From Seminavis robusta (lineage: Eukaryota; Bacillariophyta; Bacillariophyceae; Naviculales; Naviculaceae), in NCBI GenBank assembly GCA_903772945.1, contig CAICTM010000005.1:207983-271982 (forward strand): DNA of 64,000 nucleotides, given 5' to 3'. Below the pieces are notes generated by a model. That model was not told the origin of the DNA, ran no database searches, and saw only the letters and a program-made list of their open reading frames with translations. Below are positions 20,256 to 30,848 of this stretch, one piece after another. How positions within the stretch are numbered: position 1 is the first letter of the stretch; every line of letters begins with the position of its first letter. The position numbers were made by a program, and so were the translations under genes.

Positions 20256-22342
20256 TCAGCCCTGAAGATTTCCCTGGGGCGCTACGCCGTTATGATTGCC
20301 GGCCGGTACCAAAATCCCATTTGCATCCCGGACCCAAATCTCCTGCTGTTGTGGAGCAGGTTGTTGTTGTGGCAAGATTTGTTGTTGTTGCATCTGCTGT
20401 TGTTGCATCTGCATCTGTGGGACAATGATTTGTGGACCCACTTGATTCGCATATTGTTGCTGAAGAAATGTCTGACTAAATCCCATACCCATCATGGCCG
20501 GATTGAATCCCATCATGGGGTATTGCATCATCATTGGCATCTGTGGTTGCATCATCGACATTTGTGGTTGCATCATCGGCATCTGTTGTGGGACCGCCAT
20601 CGCCATCTGCTGTTGTGGGACCGCCATTGCCATCTGTTGTTGTGGGACCGTCATGGCCATCTGTGGCTGCATCTGTGGGACTGCCATCATCTGTCCACTA
20701 GCAAAACTCGCCTGACTCCCAGCAACACTCGCTGTTCCACCACCAACCGCCAATCCAAAAACACTCGCCGATCCAGCAAGACTCGCCACCCCACCACCAA
20801 CATTGGGAAAGGCGGCAATCGATCCGGCAACCGAACCAGCGACAACCGATCCAGTGGCATCTCGTCGAGCCAGCTCCGCCAAAAGTTCATCTCGCGACAT
20901 CTTGCTGTGGTCCTTGCTGCCTTCGGTCAATTGGGAATTCGCATCTTCCTCTTCTTCTTGAGTGGAAACAATCTCTGGAATTTCTGTGGTTGCCGTTTTG
21001 GCCTTCTTCTTCTTCTTTCCTTTGGCGGCAGTCTTGGTTCCTCGCTTTTGGGCAGCGGGTTTCTTGGCATCCTCGTCATCATCGTCTTGAGCGGCGATCA
21101 CATCATCTGTCCCACGCAACGCCTGGTGAGCTTTGAACAGACCATCACTTGTCAAGCGAGCATAAGGAAGTTGACTCTTCTCGCACTTGTGTCGGGCCAT
21201 CTTCAATCGAGTCTTGAGATCGACGCGAGCTGCATGGAGTTTTGTGATTCCGTACGCTCGCCAACCATGATTGGAAATGTCTTCCCAATTGGTCAAGCCG
21301 CACATCTTCGCTAGTTCCTTGGTGAACCCATTCAGCTTGTGGTAGCCAAGATTCTTCGTGGTGTCTCCGTGCTTCGCGGGACAAAACCAAACATCACGTT
21401 TCGCCTTGGTGGTGTACTCCTTTCGTTGTTTGGCGGTGGCAATCTTGGCGAAAAATTTGACCGCGTCTGGATGACACTTTCCCTTGAAGAAACGGATGAC
21501 CTTGACCGGACAGAGTACATCATGCGGATTCTCCATACACTCAATGCAGCGATCTTCTTTGTTCAACGCCGATGGATTCACGAGATTGAGTCGGTTGGTC
21601 TTATCTTCCGGGAGAACGAAGGCTTCATACTCATTGCCGGCGAGCTCTCCAAGTCTTCGATCGTAGACACCTCCATATGTCTCTTCGTGCAAAAGATTCG
21701 CCTTCTCCTTGCCTCCACGGAAAAGGAAAAAGCGACCAAGCACATAGAGCAAAACGTACAGGAGATGCTGCGGATTCGTCCAGGGTTGGAGTCTTCCGTC
21801 ACGAATCGCCTCCCGAATCTTCGCATCCGCCAGTCAATCGCTGATTTGTAATTCTTGACTCCGAACTTGGGATCACTCTTCCGAATCAGGTACCACTTGG
21901 TGATCATGAAGCCGTGGAACTGTCCCTTCTCATTGAAATCTTCTTTGTATTTGTATTGGATGCCGCGAGCTTTGAAGAAGAAGAACAAGACTTTGATGTA
22001 TTGATCGAAGACAGTTGGTGCGAGTGGTTTGCCCTTGTTTGGTCCACTCAAACATAGCCATTTCATTCCGCACAACACGAGACAATGATTGAGAATTGTG
22101 TGCTTGTCAATGTTCTTTTCTCCACTCAAGATGTTGAAGAAGGCGTAATCCATCTTCTTTCCATTCGCATAATTGGCCGGTTCTTGCTTCAGAAGATTCG
22201 CCAAGATGTCACCTCCATTTTCCTTGATGGTTTTGAAGAACCGATTCACACACCGGGTAATTTTTGCAGCATGTTCCTTGGAGACTTTCCCTTTGTCTTT
22301 AGCTTCATCCAACAGCTTGAGGTCATCTTCAGTCAGTTCCAT
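20256..22342 (-). pseudogene. tyrosine recombinase, split by a frameshift
   Basis: Frame one (22342-21578) encodes the N-terminal, SAM-like DNA-binding part: AAKITRCVNRFFKTI, then ILNHCLVLCGMKW, YIKVLFFFFKARG, up to NYKSAID near 21835. After that its residues turn into Arg-rich nonsense. The biologically sensible continuation (ADAKIREAIRDGRLQPWTNPQ, then YVLGRFFLFRGGKE) is in the -1 frame and leads into the 20256-21752 segment. That segment carries the catalytic HGWR and H...Y residues, an acidic/Lys-rich linker (KGKKKKKAK) and a long Met/Pro/Gln-rich tail (repeated MAMAVPQQQ). No convincing slippery heptamer is visible at the shift, so an indel or sequencing error is more likely than programmed frameshifting. 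Confidence 0.62.
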
Positions 22343-22860
22343 GGATTCATATTGATTTCCAGCTCCAAGGCACCAGCAATGGCAGCGGCGGAGTTGAGTG
22401 TTGGAGTTGGCTGCTCCTCTTGTGGAGTTTCTTGTGTTGGCTCATCTTCCTCTGCTGTTGGTGAGGCTGTGTCCTGATTTTCCTCATTTTCCAAGGAGAC
22501 TCTAGCAGGTCGGTTGCTGATTGGTGGTGTGTTTTCTGCACCGCCAAAGTCAATGGTACATGGGAGGTTGGATTGGAAGACGTTTGGATCATTGGAAGGA
22601 GGAGGATTGGCAAAGTCAAGAAGTGTGGCCGCAGCAGTGCCTTGAGTCAATGGTGGGGGTGGAGGCAGAGGCGGAGCAACAGTCGCGAAGCCAAGGAGTG
22701 TGGAAGCTGCGGTTCCTTGCGTCATCGGTGGAACAAGTTCTGCTTGTTCATCTTGAGGTTCTTCCTCATCACCACTGCTCGGAGGAGACGTTGCCGGTAC
22801 AGGAGGAAGAATGAATTCTCCGTCGTCATTCATCATGTCATTGGACATCTTCTCGTACAT
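22333..22860 (-). CDS. N-terminal acidic, Pro-rich segment of the Crypton-like element
   Basis: 175 aa, rich in Pro, Glu, Gln and Thr, with an internal duplication (PPMTQGTAASTLLGFA and PPLTQGTAAATLLDFA). Its stop overlaps the ATG of the following segment inside ATGGAACTGA, so the next segment is read in the -1 frame. It may be a separate upstream protein, or the N-terminus of the recombinase separated by a frameshift. No known domain. Confidence 0.5.
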   Translation of the reverse strand: MYEKMSNDMMNDDGEFILPPVPATSPPSSGDEEEPQDEQAELVPPMTQGTAASTLLGFATVAPPLPPPPPLTQGTAAATLLDFANPPPSNDPNVFQSNLPCTIDFGGAENTPPISNRPARVSLENEENQDTASPTAEEDEPTQETPQEEQPTPTLNSAAAIAGALELEINMNPWN

Positions 22861-23299
22861 TCAGTACTGAATCCTACAGCAGTAAATCTTTCGAGTGAAT
22901 GACCTGCTACTGGAGATGGCTTCTGTCGATGGCCAACGAATGGGCTATTGTTGAGTTTCTTCAATGGAGCAGTGGGCAGTTGCGGAGTCTAACGTGTCAG
23001 TCTAGTGCTAACAACAGCTTGTCTAACAGCTTACTGAGTATCACTCAGATTATCACTGTACAGATTACGCACAAATGACGGCCCTCTTCATTGACAGCCT
23101 CGGTGTCGGCTGCGATCTCGTCTTTGTCTCGGCTTCCAGGCCTTCGGCCTTCCTTTTTGCCTCGCCTGCAGCCTCGATCTTGCCTCCTCCTCGTCTTAAG
23201 ATCTCCGGCCTGCGCGCTACTGTACGCGCTACTCGGCTTCGCCTCGGAATTGCGCGTCCATAGCGCGCGGCCGTCGATCTTCAATTTAGCGGACCGTTT
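22861..23299. other. intergenic, GC-rich patch
   Basis: No supported gene. 23080-23275 is GC-rich and Cys/Leu/Pro-codon-like, with CTCG and CTTCGGCCTTC repeats, unlike its AT-richer neighbours. A weak minus-strand frame there has no recognisable domain. Confidence 0.4.
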
Positions 23300-23541
23300 T
23301 TCTACAAAATCGAAGCCCCCTCATGGGCCCCCACATTTCTTACACATTCTCTTATAGCAACGGATCCTGAATATTTTCCTGACATTTGCACACCTCCCGT
23401 AAGCTACCAAGCCACTTTCTCAGATGGAAAAATCTAACGTCTAAACTCCCGTAAGCTACCACGATTCTTTCTCAGACGGAAAAATCTGACGTCTCACGTT
23501 GCACATCTCTAAACTCCCGTAAGCTACCACGCCTCTTTCTC

Positions 23542-23550
23542 NNNNNNNNN
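23542..23550. other. assembly gap (9 N) with duplicated flanks
   Basis: The 190 or so bases before the gap (from CTCTTATAGCAACGGATCCT near 23349) recur immediately after it (23551 onward) with only one clear substitution (ACGTCT versus ATGTCT). This looks like two unmerged overlapping contig ends, or two alleles, rather than a real tandem copy. Confidence 0.85.
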
Positions 23551-23966
23551 CTCTTATAGCAACGGATCCTGAATATTTTCCTGACATTTGCACACCTCCC
23601 GTAAGCTACCAAGCCACTTTCTCAGATGGAAAAATCTAACGTCTAAACTCCCGTAAGCTACCACGATTCTTTCTCAGACGGAAAAATCTGATGTCTCACG
23701 TTGCACATCTCTAAACTCCCGTAAGCTACCACGCCTCTTTCTCAGACGGAAAAATCTCTACCACGCCTCTTTCTCAGACGGAAAAATCTAACGTCTCACG
23801 CTGCACACCTCTAAGCTCCCGTAAGCTACCACGCCACTTTCTCAGACGGAAAAATCTAATGACACTACCTTCAGCCAAACTTCAACAATATTACTATGCC
23901 GGCCCATCTTTTAAGTCAGCTCGCCCGGTATATCTATTACACCTCCGGTGTCCTTTGTGTCCTTTT

Positions 23967-24026
23967 TGTGGTGGTGGTTGGTTGGTTTTGCATTTGGTTG
24001 GTTGGTTTTCCTTAGGGTTAGAGTTT
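23967..24026. repeat. G-rich direct repeat, right copy
   Basis: TGTGGTGGTGGTTGGTTGG ... TTGGTTGGTTTTCCTTAGGG then TTAGAGTTT. Same orientation and order as 19391-19440, with a ten-base insertion (TTTTGCATTT) in the middle. Confidence 0.75.
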
Positions 24027-24788
24027 ATCTAAAACGAAGCCTCCTCTTGGGCCCCCACATTTCTTACACATTCTCTTTTATAGCAAGGGATCCTGAATAT
24101 TTTCCTCACATTTGCACACCTCGAAACTGCCGTAAGCTACAACGCCTCTTTCTCAGAAGGAAAAATCTAACGTCTCACATTGCACACCTCCAACCTCCCG
24201 TAAGCTCCACGCCTCTTTCTCAGACGGAAAAATCTAACGTCTCACGTTGCACACCTCTAACCTCCCGTAAGCTACCACGCCACTTTCTCAGACGGAAAAA
24301 TCTAACGTCTCACGTTGCACACCTCTAAACTCCCGTAAGCTACCACGCTACTTTCTCAGACGGAAAAATCTAACGTCTCACGTTGCACACCTCTAAACTC
24401 CCGTAAGCCACCACCCCACTTTCTGAGACGGGAAAATCTAACGTCTCGCGTTGCACACCTCTAAACTCCCGTAAGCTACCACACCACTTTCTCAGATGGA
24501 AAAATCTAACGTCTCACGTTGCACACCTCTAAACTCCCGTAAGCTACCACGCCACTTTCTCACACAGAAAAATCTAATGACACTACCTTCATCCAAACTT
24601 CAACAATATTACTATGCCGGCCCATCTTTTTATTAAGTCAGCTCGCACGATATCTATTACACCTCCGGTGTCCTTTTTCGCAAGAAGATCTTGGATAAGT
24701 AGTCACGGATTTGAGGTCATTCGTGACTGATCCATCACCGCCACAAAATCTGCCTCCACCATTCAAAGTTTCCGAGATCATCCCGACC

Positions 24789-25367
24789 ATGACGACTGCT
24801 ACATCAGCTCAACAACTTGGCAAGTTCTTGGCGGCCTTGGCAGCCAAGCAATCCACTCCAGGTGGAGGTGCTGCCGCCGCTGTGGGGGCAGGATTAGGGT
24901 CTGCAGCTGCATCCATGTCGGCTGCCTACACTCAGCGCAAAAAGGACCGAGAAAGTGGTGCCGCCGTCATGGCAGAGGCACTGGTGGCCAAGTTGGATTT
25001 TGCCAAAGCATTGCAAGCAGCAGATGACGATGCATCAGCCTATGCGGATCTTCAACGAACTTGGAAAGATACCGAAATGTCAGCCGAAGAAAAGAAGGCT
25101 ATTGAAGCCAGGGCGTTGGCAGTACCAGTATCTTTGGTGGAGATGTGTCATGATTATATTCTGGCCATTCAAGGATTCTTGCCGGATTGCAATTCCAATA
25201 TTACATCCGATGCCAAGGTTGGTATTCATCAGTTGGCGGGGGCTGCTCGAGCTGCCTATCAAACGGTTCTGGTCAATTCGCCCCCTCAAGAAGAAAAGGA
25301 TCGCCTCAAAGCTCTGCTGTTGGAGATTAGAAAGATTGAAGATGAGCTGTTGGATATGGTTGCTTAA
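24789..25367 (+). CDS. cyclodeaminase/cyclohydrolase (FTCD C-terminal domain) family protein
   Basis: 192 aa from ATG 24789 (an in-frame TTG-led extension to 24711 lacks protein character). Seen: FLAALAAKQSTPGGGAAAA, the family's glycine-rich loop near residues 10-35, followed by a four- or five-helix pattern (VAKLDFAKALQAADDDASAYADLQ, GAARAAYQTVLVNSP). The family is the stand-alone formiminotetrahydrofolate cyclodeaminase-like domain, which converts 5-formimino-THF to 5,10-methenyl-THF in folate and histidine metabolism and folds as an all-helical dimer. No targeting peptide, so probably cytosolic. It begins 110 bp after the satellite array, whose last copies may lie in its promoter. Confidence 0.82.
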   Translation: MTTATSAQQLGKFLAALAAKQSTPGGGAAAAVGAGLGSAAASMSAAYTQRKKDRESGAAVMAEALVAKLDFAKALQAADDDASAYADLQRTWKDTEMSAEEKKAIEARALAVPVSLVEMCHDYILAIQGFLPDCNSNITSDAKVGIHQLAGAARAAYQTVLVNSPPQEEKDRLKALLLEIRKIEDELLDMVA

Positions 25368-25730
25368 AGTATTAAAGTTTTACTAGTTATAGAACCTCTT
25401 CTTTTGGCTCATGGCGAATGCCCTTTATGAATTAATGTGTATAAGGATTCTTTGCAATAAGAGTGCAACCCCGCGCAGTCTAGATTCGATTCCTGTCCTT
25501 TCCGCTTCGGACGGAATGTCATCACTGCCTTGTATCTTCCAAGGCCAAACGAAATATAGGTCAACCTTATCAGGACGGCATTGCCTTCTGGTTGTTGTTT
25601 GGTTGATAGTCATACTATAATGGCCCCTCGTAGACCATTTTCAGGGAGGGTCATCATGGATGCATCATTGGTTTGCTCTTCCTCGATCTTGTAACCAATG
25701 CTCACACAGGCATCATTTCCTCTCTCCAAG
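25368..25730. other. intergenic between convergent genes
   Basis: No gene seen; 3' flanks of the cyclodeaminase-like and LRR genes. Confidence 0.5.
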
Positions 25731-26765
25731 CTACATTGCAGCTGCAGCATAATCATAAACTGGCACAAGAGGTTGCATTGTCAGAGCTTGTAGCGTAGAG
25801 TTTCGTTCCAATCCACTGGCAATTGCCATGCAACAGGAGTCATCCAAGCCTTCATCGTACAACTGAAGCTCCACCAAGGAAGAGTTCATTCGCAGCATGT
25901 GTGACAAAGCTTCGTATCCATTCCGAGTCAAACCGCAGTCAAACAAAGTCAGTCCTTTGAGTGTTTCATTCTTTCGAAGGGCGTCTGCCATAAGGACTGC
26001 CAACTCTTCGGTGAGTTTGACTTGCCACAGTTTCAACACCAGTAAACTCTTGGACTTGCACAATTGGCGTAGAGGCCGGATTGTCAAAGCTCCGGATTGT
26101 CGTCGTTTCATTCGAATCTCCACAATCTTCAGCGTTGGAATGGCAGAGAGCGCTTGCAAAAGTGGATCCAGCGTAATCTTGCGATTCACCAGAAGAAAGT
26201 TCTTGGCGTGGAACTCTTCCAGGAACTTGTGCTTCTGTAGCGCTTCTGATACTTCTTGCTCATGCCGGGCCAATACCACATTCCTCAACGACAAATGCTT
26301 CAATGGACTACATCCCGTCAAGACACAAGTCAGTGCATGCATCTGCAAAGGGAATCCATCTCTGGGGTTGGGAAAGTCGCAAAAGAGAGTTTCGCAGCGT
26401 GGAAGATCTCCAATGGCTTCAAACAGGTTCCGGCCCTGTTCTCCCGACAAATCCACAAGGAACTCCTTCCAGATCTCAACGTGTCTAACAGTCTTGTTGA
26501 TGCGAAGGGCTTGTATCAAATCGTAGGGATCGTAGCTGCTGGGCACCGTGTACCCATGCAACTCAAGGTTTACAAATTTGGGATCGTTCTCCCGTAACGA
26601 CCGTATCATGTTCACGTATGTCATGGTCTCCGTCGTATCTGGATCATCATCTTCTTCTTTCTCCTCCGAAGCTGTGCTCTCGGTTGGCTTTTGATAAAGC
26701 ACGGCAGCAAGGGATCGTCGTTTCATCTTGGCTCTGTGTATGGGGTATTGGATAGTTTCCATCAT
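25731..26765 (-). CDS. leucine-rich repeat (ribonuclease-inhibitor type) protein
   Basis: 344 aa, intronless. The second half shows RNI-type repeats of about 28 residues: LLVLKLWQVKLTEELAVLMADALRKN, TLKGLTLFDCGLTRNGYEALSHMLRMN, SLVELQLYDEGLDDSCCMAIASGLERN, each with LxxLxLxxxxLxxxGxxxLAxxLxxN. The N-terminal 130 residues are charged (EEKEEDDDPDTTETM) and probably cap the solenoid. Such intracellular LRR proteins are protein-interaction scaffolds; no catalytic domain is present. No signal peptide or membrane span. Large LRR families of this kind are common in diatoms. Confidence 0.8.
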   Translation of the reverse strand: MMETIQYPIHRAKMKRRSLAAVLYQKPTESTASEEKEEDDDPDTTETMTYVNMIRSLRENDPKFVNLELHGYTVPSSYDPYDLIQALRINKTVRHVEIWKEFLVDLSGEQGRNLFEAIGDLPRCETLFCDFPNPRDGFPLQMHALTCVLTGCSPLKHLSLRNVVLARHEQEVSEALQKHKFLEEFHAKNFLLVNRKITLDPLLQALSAIPTLKIVEIRMKRRQSGALTIRPLRQLCKSKSLLVLKLWQVKLTEELAVLMADALRKNETLKGLTLFDCGLTRNGYEALSHMLRMNSSLVELQLYDEGLDDSCCMAIASGLERNSTLQALTMQPLVPVYDYAAAAM

Positions 26766-27655
26766 AGTGGAAAAGACGAGAACAGTTTGGCTGTTTGGTT
26801 TGGGAAGGTGCGTCCGTACGACTCACTTGGCTTCTCGGAATCGAGCGTTGTTATTGTGTCAATGAGATGCCATCTCATGTAATGATAATGACTTGATGAA
26901 GGCTCTCTGAAGAGGAACGCACCACTGGAAGCAGGCGGCAACAATGTCATTCACGCGGGAGTATTCAAGCGAACTTGGGGAAACTATTATACTTCGTCAA
27001 GTCATACAACTGTAAGTCAAAGAATGTATCAAGTCTTTATCAATGTGCATCCTTGCAAGAAATCGATTTGAACCGTCGGAAAAGTTGTAGACAACTTGGA
27101 TAGAGTCGACTTTCAGTTTTCGGAAGAAAGGATCAGGCGCTGGTTTCGAAGGAACGGCCACCGGTACATATTATACGTACAATACCTACGTCCCTGCGGG
27201 AGTCGAAATCAACTCTAAACCCCCGTTATCACTTGCTACTAGTACAGAAGCTATCAAAGCAACCAATGTCAAATCCACCCCTGGTCTCGCACCTGAATCA
27301 CTCCAAGAGTATGACAGTAGTTCCATCTCCAAACCTGAAAAACTCCAGGACCTACTGTATGCATACTCCTCTCAATGTTGCTGTTCTCCAGGTCCCAATG
27401 AGGTACGGTACCGGTGTGGTACGACTGTACCGCTGCGTGTACTGGGAAGTCTCGGAGCCTCGGAGCATCAAAAGGTTTACCTCTAAGCTTTTCCAAATGC
27501 ACTGGCTTATTTTAAAATCCAAGAACCGTCATCAAAGCGAAGGCTTTCGGGATAAAGAGGGCAGCGTCGGGAAAGAGTTGACTTGGATTGTACTGTGCTA
27601 CTCCTCATTTCTCCCCTTAGATTAAGCTGTCTCGAGTACGTAGTACACAAGGACA
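26766..27655. other. intergenic
   Basis: No supported gene. Divergent promoter region between the LRR and mannosidase genes, with GGTACGGTACCGGTGTGGTACG near 27405-27425. Confidence 0.5.
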
Positions 27656-29744
27656 ATGACAACAGCAGACGGAAACGTATCCGAAAGATCCAAGAAGAAT
27701 GGTGGCCAAATTGAGTTGAATCCTCTGTTTCCAAGTGGTGACATTGACAGAATTCCCATTCCTTCTTCCAGCTACAAGGACAATCCTGAAGAGGAAGGTG
27801 AAGCTGCTGTCAATCATGACGAACCTTGGAATGACGAAGAAGAAGCTATAGAAACAGTGACTAGAAGTGCCCCCAAAGTGACCTGCTGTTGGCCCTTGGC
27901 AATTGCTTGCCTGACGGTTCCTTTTCTCCTGGCGGGTGCCTTGATACTGCTGAGCCATGCTCCAATTTATCCCTACGACTTTGTGCTGCCAAATTTGACG
28001 AGTGATTGGACACCACAGGGTGGATGGCGGTACATGGAATACAAATGGGGCAACAGTCCGTATCGAATTCCCAAGAGTATTCAAGATCAATCCGATGCTT
28101 TGGCTCGTGAACGCCGCAAACATGTGAAGGCAGCCATGGAATTTGCCTGGAACCAGGGGTATGTCCGGCACGCCTTTGGCATGGACGAAGTCAAACCCGT
28201 CTCAAAAGTGGGAGACAACATCTGGCAGGGAATCGCCACCACCATGGTCGACTCCCTTGATACCCTGTGGCTTCTCAACATGACAACCGAATTTTGGCAA
28301 GCCAGGGACTTTGTCCTGCAAAATTTGACCTATGCCAACAAGGATGTTTCGGTCATTTGCTTTGAAACCACCATTCGATCACTTGGGGGGTTGCTATCGG
28401 CATATAGTTGGTCCGAAGATCGTGTCTTTTTGAATCGAGCCTTGGATATTGCCCGCCGCATTCATCGCTCCTTTGACCAGTCTCCAACGGGCATTCCTTT
28501 TGGGAGGGTCAATCTCATGACAGGGGCCGCATACAATGATCATCGGGAAGACTTTACACCATTGTCATGGGTGGGGACACTGCAATTGGAATTTCGTTGG
28601 TTGGATGCTTTTCTACACAACAATGAGACTGCCACAATGAGAAGGTCTGTGGAACATGTGATAGATACTTTGCATGAACTCAATCCGCCGAATGGACTGT
28701 ATCCCACCCTGGTTCGCAATATCAATGTCACCACTGCTGAATTCGCCAATCAACACTTGACATTCGGGGCCAATGGTGATAGCTTTTACGAATACCTACT
28801 CAAGGCGTGGATTCAGGGTGGTAAGCGAGAAACCATCTACCGTGACATGTACGACAAAGCCATTCAGGGTCTTCATGATCAACTTGTACGTCAGTCAACT
28901 CCCTCTGGTTTGACATATTTGATAGATATTGTTGATGGAGAAAGCATCCATAAACTGCATCACTTGACCTGTTTCATGGGTGGTTTGTTGGCCTTAGGAG
29001 CCTACCATGATCCACTGGGGACGGATTCCCACAGGGCGAAACGAGACATGAAGACTGGAAAAGTATGTGGGGTTGCGTTATGGTCAGATATGTGGGCGCT
29101 TTTCATCATGTTTGGAACTAACAATTCTCAAACTTTCCCCTGCTGTTTGGAAGGCGCTGACCTATACTTGTTATCAAATGTATGCGCAGCAGAATACAGG
29201 TGAGTCCAAGGTCTTGTTCGGGATTCACTGCTTCCCAAGCTGCTGCTAACTCACGCTACATTTGGTCTGGCCAAACTTTACTTTTGTAGGACTCTCTCCA
29301 GAGGAAGTCCAGTTCCTTCCAGGAAAAGATTTTCGTCTCGAAGGGGACGTGGATATCCATCCCGAGGGAGATCAATCTGCGTATGGCACGCGGCCTGATG
29401 CCGACACGACATCGTCTCAAAACATTCTGCGTCCTGAAGTAGTCGAAAGCTTCTACACCTTGCATGCTATCACGAAAGACCCTATCTACCGGGAATGGGG
29501 ATGGGAAATCTTTCAAGCCATCGAAACATACTGTAAAACAGAGATTGCCTATGGAGAATTCCCCAATGTTGCCAATACAAGTGCAATGCCCCTAGACAAG
29601 ATGGAGTCCTTTGTTTTGGCCGAGACAGTCAAGTATCTTTATCTGCTCTTTGATCCCGACAGTCCCGTGGATATTCTGAACACACACGTCTTCAATACCG
29701 AAGCTCATCCTTTGCCAGTGTTTGACAAACTGAAAGCAATCTAA
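27656..29744 (+). CDS. class I alpha-1,2-mannosidase (GH47), 3 exons
   Basis: Exons 27656-29062, 29154-29199 (46 nt) and 29290-29744, giving 635 aa; introns GTATGT...GAAG and GTGAGT...GTAG. It is a type II membrane protein: cytosolic tail of about 78 residues, one membrane anchor (WPLAIACLTVPFLLAGALILL, about 79-100), then the lumenal catalytic domain. GH47 landmarks in order: MDSLDT-like VDSLDTLWLL, FETTIRSLGGLLSAYSW (catalytic acid region), FGANGDSFYEYLLKAWI, LTCFMGGLLALGA, LRPEVVES, KMESFVLAETVKYLYLLF, and the Ca-binding NTEAHP. Such enzymes remove alpha-1,2-linked mannose from N-glycans in the ER/Golgi during maturation or ERAD. Several NxS/T sites are present. Confidence 0.93.
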
Positions 29745-30848
29745 GACTGGGGCAACAACCAGGGAAGACTGGGGCAAGAACAACCCTTTCTCACAACGAA
29801 TCTGCAGTGGCTCCGGAAGAGATTCCGTACGAAGCCCCTTCATTTCGTCGTCGAGTTTCACCTCTCTACTGCCGAGTCATTAGAGAAAGTGCCAGCAATG
29901 TATGCAACTTCAAGAAACGATGGAGAACGATGGCACGAAATCATCAAAGCCAACAATGTGTGGGTGACCTGTAACGATATTTGAGCTTCCAGCACCGCTG
30001 CTATCGGTTTCCCCAGCCTTATGACACTATTTGATTCAGCTTCAGTGCAGTGCAGCGCAGTAATAACATTGAACATTGAAGAATCGCGATGCATACCCTA
30101 TCGGAGGAAAAACATCAATGTAAAGTACAACAATCTATGGCTACTAATAGTTTTGCCCCAATATTATTTGCAGTTCAATTTTGGTGGTGTGTCATTTCCT
30201 GCTGTCAGAATCGTCCGACCTGTGGAGGGTGGGACATGTCCCTCTTCACAGGCACGTGAACCTTATAAATTCGTCTTGCGACCCTCCAAAGATGTCCAGC
30301 AAGTGCGGATTTACCCGTGTGTGCCAGCCATTCCAACATAATCGGTGTTTGCAACGGGACAGAGTGTTTGGTGTGCGTCGGTCGTAAGGTAAACCCCATC
30401 CTCAATCCCATCTGATATACTTCTGGTGAATGAACGGGAGATTACTTCTATTGGTACGGTAGATGCCGTTATTGACAGTTCATCCACCTCGATTTCATTT
30501 GGATCATACGGTAGGGAAAGTTGGTCATTGCATTCAATCCATCGTGGCGTGGAAAAATGGCAGCCCCTCCTGTATCATAAATCTTTGGGGTCTCTTTGCC
30601 AAAAATGGATCTTCATTAGCGTTAGAGGTTCGTTACTTTTGCCGTTTCATTGGCTGCCACCAAGAAAGATCTCTCGCATCGCAAACTCAAGACGAAAAGC
30701 ACTCGATCTCTCCTCATTCATTTATTGGAGGCAATGGCAAGGGCTTGATTGATTGATTGAATGAATGGACGAGAATCTGGCTAACCGGTAGCTAGCTAGA
30801 CCAGAACTTCGCAAGCTTTTTTCTATATATAGATATATATTGACAACC
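29745..30848. other. intergenic
   Basis: No supported gene. Contains the mannosidase 3' flank and the ftsZ upstream region; a TATATATAGATATATAT stretch lies about 10-25 bp before the ftsZ ATG. Confidence 0.5.

Larger units (their letters stand above)
20256..22860 (-). mobile_element. Crypton-like tyrosine recombinase element (coding core)
   Basis: The minus strand carries three consecutive open segments, 22860-22333, 22342-21578 and 21752-20256, together forming one recombinase-type polypeptide. The tyrosine-recombinase core is visible: FRGGKE (catalytic Arg region), NHGWRAYG (HxxR), ARHKCEKSQLPYARL (His and Tyr nucleophile region). The order resembles Crypton/DUF3504 recombinases. No DDE, RT or integrase domain is present. 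Element ends are undefined; the flanking direct repeats at 19391 and 23967 are candidates only. Confidence 0.68.
23315..24680. repeat. 68-bp-period satellite in a ~700-bp tandem segmental duplication
   Basis: The unit CTCCCGTAAGCTACCACGCC, then ACTTTCTCAGACGGAAAAATC, then TAACGTCTCACGTTGCACACC repeats with about 68-bp spacing, roughly 13 times. Two large blocks share the same beginning (GGGCCCCCACATTTCTTACA near 23323 and 24050) and the same end (GACACTACCTTCAnCCAAAC ... ACACCTCCGGTGTCC near 23863-23953 and 24571-24673), separated by the G-rich repeat at 23967-24026. An assembly gap of nine N lies inside. Confidence 0.88.

Noticed and set aside
21578-21840. Programmed -1 frameshift in the recombinase
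   Set aside because: No X XXY YYZ heptamer or obvious stem-loop near the shift; indel or sequence error is simpler. Kept only as an open possibility.
21339-21851. 170-codon plus-strand frame opposite the recombinase
   Set aside because: Antisense shadow of a protein with recognisable recombinase motifs.
23315-24680. CRISPR-like array
   Set aside because: The repeat unit is 68 bp without unique spacers; it is a eukaryotic satellite.
25440-25500. tRNA-like T-loop sequence (GATTCGATTCCTG)
   Set aside because: No matching acceptor stem, D-arm or anticodon arm.
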